Below are positions 6,698 to 10,683 of a DNA stretch of 10,683 bases, in pieces (position 1 is the first letter of the stretch; each line of letters starts with the position of its first letter). This DNA comes from an uncultured Clostridia bacterium. GTDB taxonomy: Bacteria > Bacillota > Clostridia > Christensenellales > Borkfalkiaceae. The position numbers and the translations under genes were made by a program. The DNA lies in assembly GCA_959605945.1 (NCBI GenBank), contig CAUHGY010000065.1:1-10683 (forward strand). Reading direction: 5' to 3'. The notes beneath the pieces were generated by a model that worked only from the letters and a program-made list of their open reading frames with translations, searched no databases and had not been told where the DNA came from.

Positions 6698-6723
6698 ACA
6701 AAAAAATTAAAGGAGATTTATTT

Positions 6724-7509
6724 ATGAAAAAATTAACGATATTATTATTTGCTCTTATCGTTATGACGTTTTTCGCGTTTACCGGATGCTCGAACGACGT
6801 TACGTTTACGGAAAAATCCTATGCGAGCGGTAAAGACGAAATTGAAAAAATAACAGTACAGGTGGAGGACAGAGAATTGGAAATAGCCGCGTCGGAAGAT
6901 AATCAGATTTATATCGACTACTTCGACAGCGAAAAAGAATATCTCGATATATCGGTTTCCCAAAACAAAGAACTGACGGTCAAATTAATATATAACAAGA
7001 ACTGGACGGATTATATCGGATTTAAACCGTCGGCAGAATACAGAAAAATTAAAATTGAAGTACCCGACGGCTTAATTGCTTCATTTTCCGCAAGCACGAC
7101 TAACGAAAACATTATATTAAACCCGTTGTCGTTTGGCGAAGAAATCAGCCTGAACGCAAACGGCGGCGATATAGTTTGTGAACGCGTAAGTGCGGGTAAA
7201 TCTATTGATTTTAAAGCTAAAAACGGAAATATAACGGTTAAACCGCAGACTTTCGCAGAACAAATCAGCCTTGAAACGATTGACGGAAATGTTGCATGCG
7301 AACAGATTGATGTAAACAGATCCATCAGTTTGAAAGCAAAAAACGGAAATATTACGGGTTCGGCAATCGGCGGTTGGGACGATTTTACTATAACTTGCAA
7401 GATCAAAAGCGGTGTCTGCAATTTACCGTTGAATAAAGAAGGCGGCGAAAAATCATTTTATGCCGATTGCAACAACGGCGATATTAAATTTAATTTTATT
7501 AAATTTTGA
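6724..7509 (+). CDS. DUF4097-type beta-helix lipoprotein
   Basis: The 261-residue product has a signal peptide with lipobox FTGC (lipid-modified Cys22) and should sit on the outer face of the membrane. The rest is built of short strands with repeated NGNI/NGDI turns (SLNANGGDIVCE, DFKAKNGNITVK, SLETIDGNVACE, SLKAKNGNITGS), the pattern of DUF4097 putative-adhesin proteins that form a right-handed beta-helix. Two 40-residue units (EEISLNANGG... and EQISLETIDG...) are tandem copies. The start is supported by AAAGGAG shortly upstream. It is the target of the divergent MerR/GyrI-like regulator. Relatives are often linked to envelope-stress regulation, but their biochemical role is poorly known. 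No downstream partner is intact. Confidence 0.8.
   Translation: MKKLTILLFALIVMTFFAFTGCSNDVTFTEKSYASGKDEIEKITVQVEDRELEIAASEDNQIYIDYFDSEKEYLDISVSQNKELTVKLIYNKNWTDYIGFKPSAEYRKIKIEVPDGLIASFSASTTNENIILNPLSFGEEISLNANGGDIVCERVSAGKSIDFKAKNGNITVKPQTFAEQISLETIDGNVACEQIDVNRSISLKAKNGNITGSAIGGWDDFTITCKIKSGVCNLPLNKEGGEKSFYADCNNGDIKFNFIKF
7138..7377 (+). repeat. Two tandem 120-bp coding repeats in the DUF4097 gene
   Basis: 7138-7257 and 7258-7377 align without gaps as 40-codon units, most clearly at the nearly identical AAAGC(T/A)AAAAACGGAAAT segments starting at 7213 and 7333. The protein units begin EEISL and EQISL and end in KAKNGNIT plus a few residues. They correspond to turns of the predicted beta-helix and show that the gene has grown by internal duplication. 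Confidence 0.7.
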
Positions 7510-7648
7510 ACAGCAATGTTACATGCCGCGGAAATATAAATTCTTTATAAAGCGACAGCGGATTTACCTTAAATAAAAAAACCTGAAAAGCGCACGACTA
7601 AGAAATGTTTCGCCGCAGACTGTAAACACGGGCAATATCGATATATAA
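7510..7648 (+). pseudogene. Decayed copy of the DUF4097 C-terminus
   Basis: Directly after the DUF4097 stop, the DNA still resembles the 3' end of that gene. ATTTACCTTAAATAAAAAA (from 7562) matches ATTTACCGTTGAATAAAGAA (from 7421), and GCAGACTGTAAACACGG (from 7615) matches GCCGATTGCAACAACGG (from 7462). In translation, KATADLP-stop-IKKPEKRTTKK corresponds to KSGVCNLPLNKEGGEKS, and after a one-base shift SPQTVNTGNIDI ends at a stop (7646-7648), a typical DUF4097 ending. An in-frame stop and at least one frameshift show it is dead. It is probably the relic of a tandem second gene, or of a duplicated 3' end. Confidence 0.55.
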
Positions 7649-7731
7649 TTCGGCAGAAAAGTTTTAAAATGGCGTACAGATCTCGGCGATATCGCGAGAG
7701 ATATGTCTTTTTCAAAATTTTTTTGCAAGAC

Positions 7732-7764
7732 ACGGCAGTATCGTTAAGATCTGCCGTTATTTTT
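7732..7764 (+). terminator. Hairpin plus T-run upstream of ku
   Basis: ACGGCAG (7732-7738) pairs with CTGCCGT (7751-7757) around a 12-nt loop, followed by TATTTTT. This looks like the terminator of the DUF4097 transcript. CGTTAAG (7742-7748) in the loop is complementary to CTTAACG (7767-7773), so an H-type pseudoknot or an alternative hairpin is possible. That gives a potential attenuator in the leader of ku. Confidence 0.45.
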
Positions 7765-7788
7765 CACTTAACGGTACATACTAAACTT

Positions 7789-8619
7789 ATGGCATACAGT
7801 TACAAGGGCAGCATAAGTTTTGGGCTGGTATATATACCGGTAACGCTGCACAGCACTATAAAAGAGAATGACATCGGTTTCAATCTGATAGACAAAAAAA
7901 CCATGTCGCGCGTCAAATATAAAAAGACCTGCGCCGATTGCGACGGCCGTGAGGTACGGCAGGAGGACATAGTGAGGGGATTCGAATACGAAGACGACAA
8001 GTACGTAATTTTCGACGATAACGATTTTGAAAAGTTGAAATCTAAAAAAGACAAGAATATCACTATCGAAAAATTCGTGAATCTTTCCGAAGTGGATCCC
8101 CTTTATTTCGACAGACCTTACTATGTAGCGCCTACCGGGGCGGAGAAGGCATTTTCCGTATTGCTTGCGGCAATGGAACAGGAAGGAAAAGCCGCAGTGG
8201 CAAAAACTGTTCTCGGCACGAAAGAAACGCTTATACTGATAAGGGCAAAAGACGGGCAGATGCTTTTGAATACGCTGTTTTTCGATGAAGAAGTAACAAA
8301 AAATCCGGCAAAGAAAATATGCGAAAAAGGCAGCGATGCCGAGCTGAAAATGGCAAAGGCCATAATAGACGGCATGACGGGGAAATTCAATCCCGAAGAA
8401 TATAAGGACGAATACCGCCGCAGAGTTCAGGAAGCCATAGAACGGAAAATTGCAGGTAAAGAGATAATTTCGCCCAAAGAGAAAAATGCCGTTACAGCGG
8501 CGGATCTGATGGACGCATTGAAAAAATCGCTGCAGATGACGCAAAAATCAAAGAACAAAAAAATGCGAACAAAAAGCGCCGAAACGGGGGAAAGGAAACT
8601 TAATGCCGGATCTGTTTAA
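7789..8619 (+). CDS. ku: Ku, DNA-end-binding protein of bacterial NHEJ
   Basis: Bacterial Ku forms a homodimeric ring that threads onto double-strand DNA ends and recruits the NHEJ ligase. I start the gene at ATG 7789 because the product then opens with the family signature MAYSYKGSISFGLVYIPVTLH; the in-frame ATG at 7669 would add 40 unrelated, basic residues over the upstream hairpin. The 276-residue length is normal for the family. The core motifs RVKYKKTCADCDGREV (41-56), IVRGFEYEDDKYV (61-73), LYFDRPYYVAP (105-115) and a C-terminal Lys-rich tail (about 244-270) are all present. No ribosome site is visible before 7789, unlike every other gene here, and the upstream hairpin/pseudoknot may affect its expression. 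A TATAAT at 7644-7649 and a weak TTGCAA-16-TAAGAT at 7723-7750 are promoter candidates. The last 17 bases overlap the ligase gene. Confidence 0.93.
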   Translation: MAYSYKGSISFGLVYIPVTLHSTIKENDIGFNLIDKKTMSRVKYKKTCADCDGREVRQEDIVRGFEYEDDKYVIFDDNDFEKLKSKKDKNITIEKFVNLSEVDPLYFDRPYYVAPTGAEKAFSVLLAAMEQEGKAAVAKTVLGTKETLILIRAKDGQMLLNTLFFDEEVTKNPAKKICEKGSDAELKMAKAIIDGMTGKFNPEEYKDEYRRRVQEAIERKIAGKEIISPKEKNAVTAADLMDALKKSLQMTQKSKNKKMRTKSAETGERKLNAGSV

Positions 8620-9547
8620 AGAAAAAAATGTTTTGCCTATGCTGTTGGCTCAGGCGAAAAGTCCGTTTGACGACGAAAATTATATATATGAACTGAAGTT
8701 GGACGGAATACGTTGCATCGCATACGTCGATACGGATTCTGTAACGCTGCATAATAAAAGGCAGAAAGATCTGACCGATATTTATCCCGAGCTTTCGAAT
8801 ATATGCAAATGCGTGAAAAAGAAAGCGGTGCTCGACGGGGAACTGGTTGTTTTAACCGACGGTAAACCCGATTTTTATGCGCTGCAGAGCCGGAGCCTGA
8901 TGAGCGACGGTTTCAAAATTTCACTTGCGGCAAAGAAAAATCCGGTGCAGTTCGTTGCGTTTGACATATTGTATTACGACGGAAAAGATCTGACGGGGAA
9001 AAAACTTGCAGAACGAAAAAAAGTACTTGAAAAAGCGGTTGAAGAAGGTCACAATCTGAGCATTTCCCGTTGGATAGAAAAGGAGGGGACTGCCTTTTTC
9101 TTGCTTGCCGAAAAAGAAAATCTCGAAGGCATAGTTGCAAAGAAAAAAGACGGTCTTTACCGCATCGGCAAACGCACTTCGAAATGGGTTAAGATTAAAG
9201 TTATGCAGGACGAAGACTTGTTTGTTCTCGGATATCAGCCTGACGGGAAGGGAAATGTAAAAGACCTTATTCTCGGCTGCTATGACGGAAACGGAGAACT
9301 GAAGTGCCGCGGTAAAGTTTATCTCGGTATTTCGAAAACCGATCAAAAGATTATAGCCGGTTTCGCAAGAGAAAACACTGTAAAAAAGCCCTGGTTCGGT
9401 AAATATAAAAATGTGATATGGCTTAAACCGCAGCTGATCGGAACGGTACAATATATGCATGAAACCGAAAACGGCAGCTTGCGTCAGCCGGTGTGGAAAG
9501 GGCTTAGAGACGACGCCGACCCGCGAAGCGGAAAGAATCTGCCGTGA
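8603..9547 (+). CDS. ligD: ATP-dependent DNA ligase, LigD ligase-domain type, stand-alone
   Basis: The 314-residue enzyme seals DNA breaks using ATP. Motif I is ELKLDGIR with the adenylated Lys32, motif III VLDGEL (76-81), motif IIIa FDILYYDG (120-127), motif IV LEGIVAKK (174-181) and motif V WVKIK (195-199). A C-terminal OB-fold (about 202-314) ends with LRQPVWKGLRDD, the motif VI region. This is the complete ligase module of LigD without the polymerase (primase-like) and 3'-phosphoesterase domains found in multi-domain LigD. ATG 8603 is preceded six bases upstream by AAAGGA inside the end of ku, so the pair is translationally coupled. If the missing activities exist they must be encoded elsewhere. 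A terminator follows at 9609. Confidence 0.92.
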   Translation: MPDLFKEKNVLPMLLAQAKSPFDDENYIYELKLDGIRCIAYVDTDSVTLHNKRQKDLTDIYPELSNICKCVKKKAVLDGELVVLTDGKPDFYALQSRSLMSDGFKISLAAKKNPVQFVAFDILYYDGKDLTGKKLAERKKVLEKAVEEGHNLSISRWIEKEGTAFFLLAEKENLEGIVAKKKDGLYRIGKRTSKWVKIKVMQDEDLFVLGYQPDGKGNVKDLILGCYDGNGELKCRGKVYLGISKTDQKIIAGFARENTVKKPWFGKYKNVIWLKPQLIGTVQYMHETENGSLRQPVWKGLRDDADPRSGKNLP

Positions 9548-9608
9548 AAATAAGTTTACGTAAATCAACGCGAGACGTGCAGGGACAGCTAAAATTAAAG
9601 ATTAAAAT

Positions 9609-9644
9609 AAAAATCGTCTGATGCTTTGAAGGGACGATTTTTTT
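9609..9644. terminator. Bidirectional terminator between ligase and AraC genes
   Basis: AAAAATCGTC (9609-9618) pairs perfectly with GACGATTTTT (9633-9642) around a 14-nt loop, with Ts continuing to 9644. It ends the ku/ligase transcript and, through its A-rich left arm, can also end the convergent AraC-type gene, whose stop codon it touches. Confidence 0.75.
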
Positions 9645-10279
9645 CACACGTTGAGATGAAGGTTATTTTTACGATATTCCGCAGGCGACAAACCTGTTAT
9701 TTTTTTAAATGAGAAAGTGAAGGAATTTCTGTCGGAGTATCCGAGTTTTTCGGAAATTTCGTCTATGGACAGCTTGGTTGTAAGCAACAGATTTTTTGCG
9801 TTTTCGGTTCGGAGATAGTTTTTACGCTCGACAAACGTCATGTTATAATATTTTTTTATGAGCCTCGATAGCTGTCTTTCGCTTATGAACAGTTCGTCAG
9901 ACAATTCTTTGATCTGATATTCGGGATTTAAAATATTCAGTTTTTGAGATAAAATAAACCGCATGTTGTTTTGCGGAATATATTTTATATTGATTTTTTC
10001 TGACAAATTACTGCTTAAAACAAGAAAAAAAAGCTGCAAATTTGCCTGCAGCGTCAAATGGGAAAGCAGAGTGCCGCAAAGCAGATTATTTTTTATTTCG
10101 GAAATAAGATTCAGAAGCTCTTTATTTGTTTCGGTAACGAATATCGAATCGGAAAAAACTTCTGAAAAAAACTGATAAGTGTTTTCCGGACCGATTTTTT
10201 TTGCGGCATTTTTTTTGAAATCGAAATTTACGGCTACGTATTGCAGGCATTTTTTAAATGACGATAGAGTATATGGTTT
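9644..10279 (-). pseudogene. AraC-family regulator lacking its 5' end
   Basis: The C-terminal 100 residues carry two AraC-type helix-turn-helix motifs (IKELSDELFISERQLSRLIKK and IDEISEKLGYSDRNSFTFSFKK, ending TGLSPAEYRKNN). The frame is open well beyond the possible TTG at 10055-10057: about 70 further upstream codons read as a plausible sensor-domain tail (CLQYVAVNFDF ... SEIKNNLLCGTLLSHLTLQANL). There is no ATG and no ribosome site anywhere before 10280, and homology-like sequence fades near PYTLSS (around 10264-10276), where a gene fragment of opposite strand begins. About half of the usual N-terminal cupin-like sensor is therefore missing. It is either a gene broken by deletion or insertion, or an assembly join. 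The DNA-binding part itself looks undamaged. Confidence 0.7.
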
Positions 10280-10614
10280 TCGAAATATATATTCCTGCGG
10301 GCAATGACCTGAAATTTGCCATTTATCTCGGAAGCACCGTCTTGCAATTCAATAACGATGCCACAGATTTGCCCGTTATTCCCGAAAAGGTTATCATGAT
10401 AGCGGAAGGCAAGCAGATTGAAAGGCTGGTTGCCGATAAATGGATGACGGTGATAATACCGTATAACGATAAAGACCTTGTGCCCGATAAATCTCTGAGA
10501 GTGGGTTTTTCAAGTCTGTCATCGGATATGAGCGCATTGTATTATGTTGCAGATCTGACGGTATATGAAAAAGATAAACTCGATATTGAATATACGCCGC
10601 TTACCGGACAGTAG
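10258..10614 (+). pseudogene. C-terminal fragment of an unrecognised beta-rich protein
   Basis: From a stop at 10255-10257 a plus-strand frame runs 118 codons to TAG at 10612-10614. The ATG at 10258 has no ribosome site and lies inside the end of the AraC remnant, so the real coding sequence probably begins in mid-gene around 10270-10290. The product (VFEIYIPAGNDLKFAIYLG..., WMTVIIPYND..., LRVGFSSLSS..., YYVADLTVYEKD) alternates hydrophobic strands and short turns, as in a jelly-roll or carbohydrate-binding-like domain at the end of an extracellular protein. No catalytic motif is visible and I do not recognise the family. Composition is like that of the surface lipoprotein at 2399. Confidence 0.55.
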
Positions 10615-10620
10615 AGAAGC

Positions 10621-10644
10621 GGGCCCGCGTTTTTGCGCGGGCCC
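10621..10644 (+). terminator. GC-rich hairpin after the fragment
   Basis: GGGCCCGCG (10621-10629) pairs perfectly with CGCGGGCCC (10636-10644) around a TTTTTG loop, six bases after the stop codon at 10612-10614. Position and strength fit a terminator, but no T-run follows, so termination may be weak. Confidence 0.5.
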
Positions 10645-10683
10645 CAATCGAAATTCATATGAATTGCATCATATTGCACATAT

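Noticed and set aside
7680..7700. Imperfect palindrome TCTCGGCGATATCGCGAGA upstream of ku
   Set aside because: It is centred on a 10-bp palindrome with a one-base bulge, but no promoter of good quality is placed around it, so an operator call is not justified.
7669..7788. 40-residue N-terminal extension of Ku from an upstream ATG
   Set aside because: The added residues do not resemble Ku, they cross the hairpin at 7732-7757, and the family start MAYSYKG lies at 7789.
7768..8544. Long minus-strand open frames opposite ku and the ligase gene
   Set aside because: They are antisense shadows of well-supported coding genes, with no ribosome sites or recognisable domains.
10652..10665. 14-bp perfect palindrome AATTCATATGAATT at the right edge
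   Set aside because: An AT-rich 14-bp palindrome can occur by chance, and the window ends before any gene or promoter it could control.
1..10683. Search for CRISPR arrays, transposases, tRNA or rRNA genes and integrase attachment sites
   Set aside because: No regularly spaced direct repeats, no transposase or integrase motifs, and no tRNA- or rRNA-like sequence were seen on either strand.

Overview
The window reads like a chromosome segment from an AT-rich Gram-positive bacterium, most likely an uncultured gut-type Clostridia (Bacillota) lineage. The support is strong AAGGAGG-type ribosome sites, consensus sigma-A promoters (TTGACA/TATAAT with 17-18 bp spacers), Gram-positive lipoprotein signals, a BspA/InlB-type surface protein and a Ku/ligase pair. 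This is an inference from style, not a phylogenetic placement.

Layout. (1) Positions 1-1133, minus strand: a visibly more AT-rich two-gene unit, with a GTG-start SDH-type (Clp/SppA-fold) serine protease followed 9 bp later by an unrecognised gene that runs off the left edge. (2) 1190-1475: a non-coding or decayed block with a 13-bp hairpin, an extended -10 promoter, a Rho-independent terminator and the open but startless 3' part of a reading frame. (3) 1630-2312: a membrane-tethered XRE-type regulator and a structured intergenic stretch. (4) 2322-4852: a promoter and a large TTG-start surface lipoprotein with four InlB/Listeria-Bacteroides repeats and a BspA-like leucine-rich region. (5) 4983-5328: a small two-helix membrane protein with its own promoter. 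(6) 5329-5839: no gene, three strong hairpins. (7) 5840-7509: a MerR/GyrI-like regulator divergent from a DUF4097-type lipoprotein. The 104-bp gap between them holds two back-to-back promoters and a 19-bp palindrome in an exactly 19-bp -35/-10 spacer, the classical MerR arrangement. (8) 7510-7648: a decayed partial copy of the DUF4097 3' end. (9) 7789-9547: an NHEJ operon of Ku plus a stand-alone ATP-dependent ligase that lacks the LigD polymerase and phosphoesterase domains. (10) 9609-10683: a shared terminator, the 3' two-thirds of an AraC-family regulator whose 5' end is missing, and abutting it head-to-head the 3' end of an unrelated beta-rich protein, closed by a GC-rich hairpin.

How it works together. 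The best-supported circuit is the MerR regulator controlling its divergent lipoprotein and probably itself. The Ku/ligase pair is a self-contained double-strand-break repair module. Decayed DUF4097 and AraC segments and the compositional shift at the left mark this as a patchwork of rearranged accessory DNA. I see no CRISPR array, transposase, tRNA or rRNA, and no clearly new multi-gene system. The candidates most worth a second look are the MerR/DUF4097 switch, the SDH protease with its cut-off partner, the putative short RNA near 1377-1470, and the junction near 10,260-10,280.
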